A stretch of 64,000 bases of DNA from Spirometra erinaceieuropaei. Its lineage: Eukaryota; Platyhelminthes; Cestoda; Diphyllobothriidea; Diphyllobothriidae. The notes under the pieces are model-generated. The model saw only the letters and a list, made by a program, of their open reading frames with translations, was not told the DNA's origin and did not search any database. Position numbers and translations under genes: made by a program. Within the stretch, counting starts at the first letter, position 1. Every line of letters begins with the position of its first letter. The stretch is from the NCBI GenBank assembly GCA_902702965.1, contig CACRXP010000093.1, positions 858,937-922,936 of the forward strand, read 5' to 3'. Positions 34,210-44,899 of this stretch are shown in pieces.

Positions 34210-34275
34210 ATCCTTTCACATATTTAATCCCCTTCTTATTTAAGGGATTTTTTTGTAGTTAAGCATCTTGAGCTA

Positions 34276-35516
34276 ATGACAGAATTGTTGTCAACGAAAG
34301 GTCTGAATGACCGCGCAGGAGACATCCAAAGTGAAGAAACTAACCAAAATCTAACCACACGTTACGTCATGCAGACATTTAACTTCTTGCACTTCAACTT
34401 GGCGTATTTGTTATCGAATTTCGACGAGTTGAAAACCAACCTCTGTTATTTATCCAATGTGGTAATTTGTTTAACAGAAAACCAATTAGCCTAGCACGTG
34501 GACGACCGTAAGTCGACCTTGGCCCACTACCAGCTGTTTAAAAGAGACAGGTGAGGTCGTCAGCGGTAGGGGTACTCACTTACATGAATGAAGGAGAAAA
34601 TGTATCACACAAAAAGCGATGTGTGTTTATTGACCTTTCGAGGCAATCTGGCTTTCTGCTGAAGTGCCGGGTTCTCCGGATCGCCAAGGCGGGGCAACAT
34701 TACCGTCTCAATCCTGCCTTAGGATCACGAAAAGCTTTTACGCGGACGGATATACTGATAATGGTTTAAGTAAACGTGCTCCACATCGACAGGAGCTCAA
34801 CCCACGCATGTAGCTCAGAACAGGTCTTCTGAAAAAGACATTGAATTTATTTCTAAATCAGCACATCACGTTTCCAACAAGAGATCGCGAAGTCCAACAG
34901 ACCAACTTGACCTTTTCCTTACAAAATCATAGGACAGTATTGATGAGGCATCCAGTCTACCGCCTTCCCCCTAGGGAAATGTGGCCATGCCGTCTTACTA
35001 TGAGATTCCCAGTTCTTTCTCCACGCCTGGATACCAAAGACAGTCAGGAGAAACATTTGATTTGGGATTTCGACCAAATAAAGATTGAACTGACAAGCAC
35101 TGAATGAGAATCCTTTTTTTCTGGAGTTTGACAACGGTACCAATATGTGCAGCACATGCTCATCGATATTCCTTTGTCCGTTCCCTCTGAAAGGATTAGT
35201 AGCCAGATGTCGTTGGCTTACAAAAACCGTAAAAAGAGGTGAGTAAAAAGTTAAGACTGTGGAAAAAACCGCTTAGTGACAGGAGCCCCACATCCATAAG
35301 AGCAAATAAAATTCCAAGTAACCGAGTCCAACAACTTACGCTTAGAGAGCGAAGAGAACTCTAACTGGATTTGTTTAACATTGCTTAGGTTACAAAAGAC
35401 AAGGCATGCAAAACGACGATCCAATACGACTGCCAAGTACTGGTGAAGGTGAAAATGACAATGGAGTTAGAGCAAAAGCGGATCATCTTTCAGAACTGTT
35501 ATCTTCACACATTTTT
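34276..35516 (+). mobile_element. CR1-like LINE, endonuclease and linker region, 3'-truncated
   Basis: The plus strand reads FLHFNLAYLLSNFDELKTNL and VVICLTENQLA, the start of an APE-type LINE endonuclease ('N.R.L..K.DEL...DIICLTETWL'). Then, across stops and frame changes, come YQLFKRDR, GVLTYMNEG, NLFLNQHITFPTRD (endonuclease C-terminal part, near 34840) and LRLWKKPLSDRSPTSIRANK (35255-35320). Last is the linker DPIRLPSTGEGENDNGVRAK followed by ADHLSELLSSHIF (35415-35516), which normally precedes the RT domain. The element stops there instead and joins a fragment of the secreted gene family. Loss of the 3' half is unusual for a LINE, which normally loses its 5' end, and points to a later deletion or recombination. 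Confidence 0.6.
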
Positions 35517-35651
35517 GGAAGCATTAATGTTGATATTTCGAAGGGCGATTTTAGAAGACAAAATCCATGGGCGTTTTTTGCGACCTCTCGAGCTCATCAA
35601 TTTCTGCTTCGTTGGGTTGTAAAATGGCATCTTCCTCTTTGCGAATTTTAG
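35406..35651 (+). pseudogene. Chimeric frame: LINE linker fused to the 3' end of a family last exon
   Basis: One open frame whose first ~37 codons are LINE linker (ADHLSELLSSHIF) and whose last ~45 codons (from about 35517) are the family's last exon: VDISKGDFRRQNPWAFFATS, then HQFLLRW, KWHLPLCEF and stop. The second half aligns closely with LDISKGDFNSRNPWAYMAI...WQLPFC of member C. The first half of the exon, with VLRM, is missing. No acceptor suits the phase and no upstream family exons were seen, so the copy is likely dead. The junction is in frame. Confidence 0.6.
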
Positions 35652-35659
35652 CAGGATAC

Positions 35660-36940
35660 TGCTACAATGACATCATATCTTTAAACATGAAACAATATTT
35701 CAAGTGTCCTCTTCAATATGTTTTTCTCCCAAAATCGTGGGAAAAAGACCGATCGCAAATGATTACCATCTGGTAATGCAAGGCACACGTAATATTACAG
35801 ACGAATGAACACCGCGCTCTCTACAGAAAGAGATGAAACTGATAGACATGACAGGAAATAACGAACCTGAGTGAGAAAATCAATGTGTGTTTAAATGCAC
35901 AAACCTGCCTGGTTAAACACCATAACCTATACGGGGCTGGGCAGTTATCATGGAAAATCCCAGCAAATTCGGTCATACTAAGTTGAAAGTTTTCAAATGT
36001 CGTGAGTGAATGAAAGAGAAACTAATATGCGTATGCGTGTTCGTACGTAAAAAATTATGTGCATCGATAGTTACGGAAATACATATAAGTAATTAATTTA
36101 ATGATGGACTGATTGGGCACGGAAACGTAGTCTCCTGAATTAAGGGAAGCCTTGTCCCAACATTTTCAGTCAATGCATTTTGAAGTTATAGACCCCGCAT
36201 TAGGATAAGATAGGTTCATAGTTTAAATAATGTTAAACATGGCGTGAATGCAGCTGTAGAAGATGGTCAGCCACATGTCTGTGTCCGCGTGACGGGTTGT
36301 AGACAACTATGTATTGAACTTGACACACAAGAACTGCAGTAACCACTAAGAATCCATAGAGGGCTACAAACCAGTCCGCCGACCTTTATCAGTTTGCCCG
36401 TTAGTGTTGACGCATAGTTACAAATTCAAAGAATTCGAGGTTCCTGGACACTCTCCAAGTCAGAATGGCATTACCGACAAAGACAAGGGAGACTCTCCAA
36501 GTCGTCCAAACTCCGAATTCACACCTGCTTCGACTGATGGTAAGTAATGCTGCGTCACAGGCGGTCGACGGACCACAGGAGATCACAAGGATTGGGACTT
36601 TTGGTAAGCCATAAAAACTTGACAGTGATTCTTTATTCTGTTTCATCGTTCTTCATTCACCGAATGAGTTCAATTTTTACCCTAAATAGGTTTCCAGAAT
36701 TTCTACTTTACTGGTTGAAATACCGAGCTTAAATAGTCTTGTTAGCCCTGATATCATACAGCAATTTGAAATCACTTGTGAGCCTTTACTCCCCTCATCG
36801 TTTTAGTTTCTGTAGACAACGCATCCTCGACGACCTATTCATTATTCGTTGGCGAACGACGTTTGACGCTGAGTATTTATGCTCACATAAGTTGCGTCGG
36901 TTGCTATTGCAATACCCAATGGGAGGCATTAATATCAACT
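35660..36940. other. Intergenic DNA with a partial dispersed repeat
   Basis: 36430-36520 carries, on the minus strand, a 'GGAGACTCTCCA' / 'GTCTTTGTCGGTAATGCCATTC' stretch related to the dispersed core listed at 21825. No supportable gene in the short open frames at 36401-36942. Confidence 0.3.
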
Positions 36941-36942
36941 AG

Positions 36943-37170
36943 CCTTGTTTAATTTCCGAGGAAATTAATGCGCGAACTTGGAGTAACTCTTTCGAAACAG
37001 GCCTTTTCAGGCACGGTCCGAAATTTGATATGAATATTTGAGCTGAAATCCATCAGCTACTGCGGAATAACCACTTAATATTCACAAACCGCCAACAGGC
37101 AGCCAGTAGTATAGCATTGTGCAATAATTTACCGTACTAACAACACAGGTATTAGCTAATACGTTTGCAT
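36943..37170 (-). repeat. Isolated monomer related to the 340 bp satellite
   Basis: Shares 'CTTGTTTAATTTCCGAGGAA' and 'GAAATCCATCAGCTACTGCG' with 33645-33800, and 'TTACCGTACTAACAACACAG' with the 'ACTAACAGCACAGG' tract of the satellite block at 30-1130. Its presence 30 kb from the array shows the unit is dispersed as well as tandem. Confidence 0.5.
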
Positions 37171-37580
37171 TAGCTCGTCTCGTCCAAGGCAGCATTGGCG
37201 GACGATCTGGGTAGAAAAGCGAACACGATGCCATATGAAATTATGGAACCTGATAGATGTTCCTGTAGTGTGAATTGAAACGTTTCCATATAATCTTAAG
37301 TTAAATATTTCCTAAGTCTAAATAACGAAAACTAACGGTTGGCCGTATCTTCTGGAGCAAAGAAAATCACATTTAGAAAAAGGACTTTATGGAAGTCTTT
37401 ATCGCAAAAAAATATCTAAAGATTTCATACTCATGCTCGTTAATAAAAAGTGGGAGCATATTTCAAAATATTCCTATACGTCGAAAAACGCCTACTTCTG
37501 TTACATAACCAACAAGTGGCATTACACAGTTTGTCTGACATAGTCTAAACAGTATTATTATTGGGCATTTTGTCGCGATA

Positions 37581-37822
37581 GGAATTTGACAGTGCAGGGA
37601 AGATGGTATCCAAAATCCCAAGCATCAACCGTTAACTAGATAACCGCTCACAGTAATAAAATGTGACGCGGCATTTTTTATAATGAGTCGGCAAGTTGTG
37701 TGCACTGGAAGGTAGCTTCAGAGTAAGCAATTTAGTACCGATAAATGTAGCTTTAAACGTGAAGACTGCATCATGAACAATTATGCGTCGCAGTGGGATA
37801 CTGCCAAACGCTATTCTATAAT
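37581..37822 (-). pseudogene. Middle exon of a family member with an in-frame stop
   Basis: The minus-strand frame contains KATFIGTKLLTLKLPS, then KKCRVTFYYCERLSS. These align with LSKLTTIELP and QCNLIF...GCETYMSS of member D. A TAA stop interrupts the frame; beyond it the same frame continues RLMLGILDTIFPALSNS, aligning with NRLNILCNVTFP...FSNS of member B, where the exon normally ends. A phase-1 acceptor (GTGTTAG) is available at 37823 and the total length (242) leaves the same remainder as other copies. No clean donor is seen. I read this as a pseudogenised copy; sister exons were not found. Confidence 0.5.
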
Positions 37823-37839
37823 CTAACACACGCATTCAA

Positions 37840-39730
37840 CTGGATGAATCCCCGAAGGCTATGCGGTTTGCAAGACAGAACCAACCATTCCAGTCCCACC
37901 CATTTTCTGTAATAAATTTTAGCAAGGCCTAAAATCAACCATAGTTATAATAAGTTGCGCCAGCCGTGAATGTCTTGTCTCGCACAGTTTTGACGGCCCG
38001 ATGTCAGTTCTTCCATAAACCCCTTTAATTGAGTCATATACTGGACTTGTAGCAGTACAGAAATATGCAATATGTTGGACAACGTACATGAAGATTCCAC
38101 AAGGAGCTCTCGGTGTCCCTATATCATTTCAGATTCGTAAAATACTAATGCACGGAACGTGATATGGGATGCCAGTTAAATTATGATTTTTCCGTATAAT
38201 TCTTTGGTTGCGCAATTTTTTTATTTCGCCCGACGAGTCATTGCATATTCAGGATAAGGCAGTTAGTAGACAAACGATTCCGGTAATGCATTAGCAGGCC
38301 AATATATTACATGCAAAATGAACGTTTGAGTTATGGACAGGATATCGATGCGTCTCAGGGGACAGGATTAGTCAGACTCCATGCTTCCACACCGCCTGCC
38401 TGACGGAGTCAGAATGCCATGCGCGGTGGAGCTGGGATGGGCGGGCAGGGAAATGGGAGGAGTTTGGCATAGGTTGTGAGCAATGTCTGGAGGTCAAACA
38501 TTATCGGCGCATTTTTGACATTGCATTTGTCGTGCCTGCGGTCCTTGAATTGCGCTAAAGAAGGGAGCTTGGGCTTGGACCGACCCATGATAGAATGATT
38601 ATGACCTGCAAGTTTTTGAAATAAGGAAGTCGCAAACCTAACGATGAAGACGGTCTCAAACGAAAAAAGCACTTACTTATTTTGAAACCACAGCATTGGA
38701 CCTTGCCGAAGTCAAACGCGATCTCCACCAGACTAGGAACAGAGAACAGAAACTTACTTAAGATTCCCTGGATACAAGGGCCTTGTGCAATAAAGCAGAA
38801 TACGGAAGGTAAATTTCATGCACTAAAAACGCCAACTGTCGAATACTAAAGCTAACTGTCAATGACCGTCGGCTCTCATCAGCCGACCGTTTTTCTAAAC
38901 GGGATGGCACCATTCGAGGTCATGTGGACTTCATTACTCACTAACATTTATTAGACGTGAGAACCGTGAGCGATGTTTTGCTCTTTGGGGGTTCAGAGAA
39001 ATATAACGTGGCAGTTTTAGCTAGCCTGTCCAAACCTATTAGTCACTGCAGCGCAGCACACTAACATCAACTATGCATGAACATCGAAATGCATTGAATT
39101 CCTGATAGTAAGAGTAAGGCGGACGTGGGATATTATCCGGCAGGCATGAACAAAGTGTCGAGAAACCCTGAGACACATCATGGAGCGAACTGAACGCATA
39201 ATTAGAAATTGCTCTTTGATGCTCATACCTGGCGAATTACGGTTAGAAGATAAAACATTAATTATCGGCTTCCCCGCTTACTTTAAGCTTAAATAACTTC
39301 TTAGAACTAAGCATGTTGTTTCCTGAAAACTTTGCTTACTTTCGTGCAATGTGTAGGTGGCAATACAGCCATTTATAGCGTCTGTTGCGATCGACATTTA
39401 TTTTCAGTCCCGACTACCTGAGTTTTGGGTTCCACATAAGGTTAGGTTAAGCCTGAGGACATCATCTTCGTGGGCAAAGACCGTTTGTATATTATTTCTT
39501 ACTGGCATCCTTGTTTAATGTATTACATTTTGTAAAATGTACTTACATTCATGAAATATTTCTTCCAGTAAACATTACGATGCACTTCGCTCTGCCCCTC
39601 AAGTGCGTTCATTGGCAAGCTATTACGGCAAATTATTATTATTCGTCGATTCATCCCAGCATTGCGAATGAGACTCTCCATAAAGAAACTTTAAATGCAG
39701 TGGTTTAGGGTCAGATGTAAGTTCACATTC
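37840..39730. other. Intergenic DNA, little recognised
   Basis: 38409-38672 is open on the minus strand (SIMGRSKPKLPSLAQFKDRR ... PPIPAPPRMAF) and GC-richer than its flanks, which suggests repeat-derived sequence; not identified. The remainder is AT-rich with no supportable feature. Confidence 0.25.
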
Positions 39731-39735
39731 GCCAG

Positions 39736-41189
39736 ATGTGGAAACTGTTAGTCCAGATTTTAATCGCATGTTGTCTTTTGCTAAACCTCGCAGGTAGGCT
39801 GCCCGACTCTTGCTCTCTGAAAACAGGACTCCCCCAAAATTAAATTTCTCAAGTCAGCAGCCTTAAACTACGCAATTTATCATTCCATCCTGTCACATGA
39901 AGTAATAGTAACAACTATTTTGAAGCACTCTGCGGATCTTCAACAAACACGGCGAACAATTCTTTCGAAAAAGTTCAAAGTACCTTCCACTGCAAATTTA
40001 AGCTTCAAGAATGAGCCCATTTCGTTTTCTTTTGCAGTTGCCATGTCATTATGTTGCTTGCATGACCCGCTTAAAAATTAATAACAGCTACTTTTTCTAA
40101 GATGAAGGATCATGCTCTATAATTGCAAAGCCTAAGAAACTATCTTTGCAATAGGTTTTGACTGTATTCATATGCTTATTCAGTTTTTCAAACTTATTTC
40201 AAATAAATTTACCGTCACGTCACTTCGCATGACTTGCAGCGATGGGACATTCGAAAAAGCGGCAACGCTTCAGCTGCAAAAAATACCGTTCGAAAACGCA
40301 ATTCGCCAACAGATTCCACTTTTTGCTAAGCAAGCTAACTACAATTGAACTGCCAATCTACTACACTGAATTCGGCAAAGGACAATGCAATCTCATTTTT
40401 ATCAAAACGGGACGTACCCTTGGATGTGAAACGTACATGTCGAGTTCACCCAACAAATACAACATTCATTGCAACGTCACATTTCCGGAGATTAAACTAG
40501 CCCTTTTGAACATTGTATGCAAAACTACTTGAAAATATGAAACCTATCTATTTAAAATGCCATATAGTATGAAAAACTCAATAGCACTCATGTTATGGCA
40601 ATGTGAATGATTTTAATTGAAAGTTTATTAGGGAAGAAATTGCATTTGACTATAATGCAGCCACCGATTAATCGCATCTTTAAAGTAACAGACATATTAG
40701 GTGATGATTCCGCTTTTAAGAATAACTAATGAGAGTCGTGCATGTCAAACATAGGGCGATACTCATATTAGTCTGTAGATTTGGATTCGTTATACTCTTC
40801 ACAGTTCCTTTATTATTCTTAAGATTTCCATATGTTTAGAACTGCTTTGCAAGATGCATAAAGTGTGTTATCGTTTTTTCACCTTTCAGGATAATGTGCA
40901 TTCCAAGGAGAAATCAACTGTTATGAGTTCGTCATCGATCGGTTTCGCGTACAATGATATTTCTGGCTACGCTCGCTTCGAGATGAGCCATGAGGATCAA
41001 AGTACTGACACTTATATTGTCCGCATGCTCCATGTATTTCCACGCATTTTTGAAAGGATATACTCAGACTATATGGGTAGTGCTTTCAAGAAACTAAGTC
41101 CTTGGTTATTCAGGGCTATAAGACGAGCTCATGCGCATATGCTTCGTCAGGATGGCAGTTGGCGTCTTCCGTTTTGCGCATTCGACTAA
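39736..41189 (+). CDS. Secreted cysteine-protein family, member D (210 aa, three exons)
   Basis: Exons 39736-39793 (58 bases), 40240-40514 (275) and 40890-41189 (300) join to 210 residues. Exon 1 encodes a strong signal peptide (MWKLLVQILIACCLLLNLA) and leaves in phase 1 at CGCAG|GTAGGC. Exon 2 follows GACTTGCAG and leaves in phase 0 at AACATT|GTATGC. Exon 3 follows TTTTTTCACCTTTCAG. Cysteines near residues 32, 69, 82 and 97 keep exactly the spacing of members B and C, with the sequon in CNVTFPEIKLALLNI. Exon 3 has GFAYNDISGYARFEM, VRMLHVFPRIFERIYSDY, LSPWLFRAIRRAHAHML and the end WRLPFCAFD. It is more basic near the mature N-terminus (HSKKRQRFSCKK) than B or C, suggesting divergence in function. 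An ATTAAA at 41207 may be the polyadenylation signal. Family and function unknown. Confidence 0.75.
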
Positions 41190-41400
41190 AACTGTTGTCA
41201 TGAAATATTAAACATATAAATCAATCTCCAAGGATAGCGTCTCTGTTTCCAAAAACACGGCGATTGTAGAAATGAACAAAATATTCCTGTGTGCTTGTAA
41301 TCCTTCGTAAATTGAATAATTTTCTCATTATACACTTTCACTGCCGCTTTCTTCCCACTGTCTGTAGAATTGGCTGAACGAGTTTATACTGCAGTTGCTG

Positions 41401-44400
41401 ATGGTCTTTAACTTAAACACTTTTCAAAATCTCGGGTTTGGTCTGATTTGTAAGCTCGATATTTGCCTAAATTGCATATGCAAGCGATCGAAGACTAATC
41501 GAACAACGGCATCGGCTAATCGCAATGACAGAGTTGCGGAGAAACACGCGTCTGGACTCGCGTTTAATGTTCTTGCAGTGGGTGCGGTGAAAAAGTACAG
41601 TTTATACTATTTGAATTAACATTTACACGGAGGGTGTGCGCTACATGGTTATCCCGAAAAAGTTGCTTGTTCTATAAAGAAATTTTCATTGGAATTTAAC
41701 ATTGACCACAGGACCGATCACGGCATTAAACGCAATCTTTAAATTACGATCTTGATATACATATATGCACAGGCAAGTGTAATACAGTATTTGTTCATAC
41801 ATAGTATAGTTAACATAATAATACAGAACTGGATAACATGCACATCGTCCATCGGGATGACTTGTAACCACACAGTAAATGTGGATAGTTTAAAAGCCAA
41901 ATATGCTGGAATGCCGATGGGCATTGGCGCTGTCCACCCACCAAATAGGAGGACATGTAGTTGGGGAGGTGGAGAAAGTAAGAAACTTGACCCTTCTCGA
42001 ATAACTGAAAACCGCAAACTGCTCACTTTGGTTTTATGTAAGCAAGACGGCCTGTCATATGTGTATAATCATACAATTCATTATATGAAGAAACGCATGT
42101 TCTCATTGTGTAACATGCATGTAGGACCCAGTAGTAAATTTTGGCTTAGTCCCGACGTTAGAGGTACTCATTTGTTAATGTCAAGAAAACAGTAAAGATA
42201 TCGATAAACCTGACCGTAATTTCATGGCAAATCCTTTCAAACCAAACCATTGACGGAGATTCCGTTGTTACTTGGTCGATTAATCGAGCAGTTTTAGCAT
42301 GCCGTTTTCCTAAAAATTGAGTCGCTCTGATTTTAGATTACTTTCGAGAGAATGGAGCTTCTCAAGAATAAATGCAGATATTTTTCTAGTTTTCCGCAGT
42401 TTTGCATAGAAATAAAACTGAGTTAAGTTCGCGAATCCGTACGCAAAACCAACGCTTGTTTTGACAGGCATCCGGGAATCATTAGCATGTGTCACTGTAG
42501 ACGGGATGTTCGAGGTTTATTTTTTAAAAGTTTTAGGTATTGATTCAAAAACCGACATTCACGTTGAAATCGTTTCAAATCCGTCCCGCCAGACCCTCGG
42601 CGATCAAACTGAAAAACATTCGCACATTATGACGTTAGGAGCTCGTCCTCTTTTCAGTCGCTCGGTTAGCAAATCTCCGGCGGCACAACTAGGCTGAGTT
42701 TGCGTATCTACTTGGTTATCGCGTACTCCATAACGTGGGTCGCAGTATGCGAATCAAACATTTCATGAAGTTTTATAAGAGATTGTGGATACGGGCCACA
42801 TCCCAAAAACACCGGGAACATAACTTCCATATTTTTTTAAATATTATGATTGCAAATAGTGTAAATGTTGATCTTAAAGGAAAGGTGTCAATAATATTGA
42901 TGATTAAGACAAGTGAGGGTGAAACGCCCGTTTCTAACTTATTAACCGTTGTCAGCCGGTCATACTCAACCCTGAGACGTGTAACACTTGGAGCCTGATC
43001 TGGCCACTCGTTATTCGGAAGACCAGAACCTCTAAACATTGAGTCACGGGCTTTTGTCCTGTCGGTTGCCATTGGGGAAATACAGTGGGCAGTAGACTTC
43101 CAAAGAACAAGGCTCAGCATCGGCCAATAATACGCGTTTCTTAGCGGCTGTTGGTTGAGCAAGAGTGAGCGCCACAAATTGCGGCGAGAATAGTGAGTTC
43201 TCTTACACAATGGGTTAGCACACCACAACCAAAGATTCTAATTTGGCGATTCTTTAAAACGTGCAAAGACCAGTCGTACAGTACCACGTTAACTTATTTT
43301 ATAATCATGCCGAGAAAGTGGTGACTGTGAAACGTTAAGTCGGGTCTAACAGTTTTCGGAGATGTAGAAGTCCTTTGGAATCAAAAATATTGTCGTTTCA
43401 AGCGTAGACTGTATAAAAGGACACAATTCGCTGCGAAATTAGTCAAAGAAAGAAACGTAATGTGACGCTTTATATGAAATACATTTAAATGAAAATTAGT
43501 TTAAAAAATTCCCATTACATTTCCAATCATTTTCACGAAATAGTGTCTACGTAGTTGTCGATTACAAGCTTATTTTAGGGCGACATCCAGATGTAACTAG
43601 AATATCCCACATTAAGAGTCACGATAACTAGTATAACAACCCTACATAAGTAATACTTTCGAGTCAAAAACGCGTGCAAGAACTTAAGTAATGTTTCGTA
43701 ACAGAGCATATGTGTTTAATATGTGCTAGGAAATGCACGCGTTAATTGTTGACTGTCGTTTCCGCCATTGTAATTATAACGTGATGCATTTATTTTTCAT
43801 ATTGACCCCACGGCGATAAACTTGGTGCCTCGGTAGGATTTGAACCCACGCAGTACTAAAGTCTTTTCCTTACTATGCGCGTTGGAATCCCACCGACGCG
43901 TTGTGTTGAGTCAATATTAATTATTCAAAATCTGCCAAAACATCTATGAATTATGTGAAGCTAGATGTCATCTGGTGGATTCTATGTGATTGCCTAGGAA
44001 ATCCTGCTTGGGCACTCAACTTACTGCATCAGATTTGGTGGATGTCAGACGTTGTCGTAGGTTGGGCAGGTAACATGACCCAAATGTGATTAACCTCGCG
44101 TCGTCCGGCGGGGCCTCGTAGCTGAAGTTTTTAGAGCGTTGGCTGTACTAAAGCCTTCCCCCTACGGCGTGGGTTCGAATCCCACCGAGGTGCGAGTTTT
44201 TCCCCATCTGGGTACTGACTTTTGTCGTTTCTCCTGTCTTTCTGTCCAATAATGTCCGCCAACTGCAGAAGCATTGGTGTGTATGGGCGGATCAAGTAAT
44301 GGGTGATTTCCTGTGTGCTCCTGAATCTGAAAGTAGACAATTACTTCCATCCCTCTTTGGCGAGCATTCATGGTGGGCAAAAGTGCTCAATGTCTAACAA

Positions 44401-44674
44401 CTGTGCGATATCACATATTCCGATCCTGCATATTGTCAAAAGTATAAGGGTACACTATTTCAACTATCATACGGTAATACCAAATGCATTTAATGCCTAT
44501 TTTAAAGGAATTGTCAAAAAATTGCCTAGTTTTATATTTACTCCGATAACTACCATGAAGCATCTCGACTACCCTTGCACAACAGTCACCTCGCGGTATT
44601 TCGTCTTAATCCGGAACGTAGAAAAATATCGTCACTTACTTTCTTATAATACAATTGCACCCCGGAGTAAGTAA
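41401..44674 (+). CDS. Possible diverged family member K (178 aa, three exons)
   Basis: Candidate exons 41401-41449, 42468-42664 and 44384-44674 have the family's phases (1, then 0) and join to 178 residues. The middle exon is the best supported. It follows GCTTGTTTTGACAG, reads IRESLACVTVDGMFEVYFLK (C...DG...F pattern as in the candidate at 51.5 kb), and ends ARPLFSRS at the point where member B ends LIFSNS, with donor TCG|GTTAGC. The last exon has HIPILHIVKSIRVHYF and YFKGIVKKLPSFIF, resembling KPITFVY... and VLRMVHAFPRIF, and ends without the usual C-terminal cysteine. The first exon (MVFNLNTFQNLGFGLI) is weak as a signal peptide. Introns of 1.0 and 1.7 kb contain repeats, including tRNA-derived SINEs. 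Confidence 0.3.
41830..42015. repeat. Probable short interspersed repeat
   Basis: Open on both strands (plus: KYAGMPMGIGAVHPPNRRTC, SWGGGESKKLDPSRI). The wording resembles protein-database entries I associate with flatworm repeats, but there is no second copy in the window, so this is only suspected. Confidence 0.25.
42915..42985 (-). repeat. Dispersed repeat core, minus orientation
   Basis: The reverse complement reads 'GCTGACAACGGTTAATAAG' then 'TTAGAAACGGGCG', matching the core at 52890 and 23860. It falls in an intron of candidate gene K. Confidence 0.5.
43823..43905 (-). repeat. tRNA-derived SINE, minus orientation
   Basis: The reverse complement contains 'GCGTGGGTTCAAATCCTACC' followed by GAGGCACC, i.e. 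a T-arm/B-box-like sequence and half of an acceptor stem. It is nearly the same as the end of the plus-strand copy at 44108-44195. Confidence 0.55.
44108..44195 (+). repeat. tRNA-derived SINE head (tRNA-like sequence)
   Basis: 'GGGGCCTCGTAGCTGAAG' ... 'GGCTGTACTAAAGCC' ... 'GTGGGTTCGAATCCCACCGA' folds as a tRNA-like cloverleaf: acceptor GGCCTCG with CGAGGTG, an anticodon-like hairpin GGCT...AGCC, and a perfect T arm GTGGG...CCCAC. The D arm is weak and the variable region long, and related copies occur nearby, so a SINE head is likelier than a working tRNA gene. Confidence 0.6.
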
Positions 44675-44899
44675 TCCCGGCCATAAATCATACTTTTGCT
44701 GATCTACTTTATCCAAGACGTATCGTGATGTAACGCCGGATAAAATCAAAGTGAAATTTTTGGAGGTGTTGAGAACTAGTCTAGTCCTGCAACACAGATT
44801 TGAGGCCGGTATGCATGAGGTTGTAGCAGTTAAGATTCTTTTGCAAATACCATGTGTCGTAAGATGCGTGAAAACACCGACATTTGACACTATATGGTG

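Noticed and set aside
44108..44195. Functional tRNA gene
   Set aside because: Weak D arm, long variable region and related copies nearby in both orientations make a SINE more likely.
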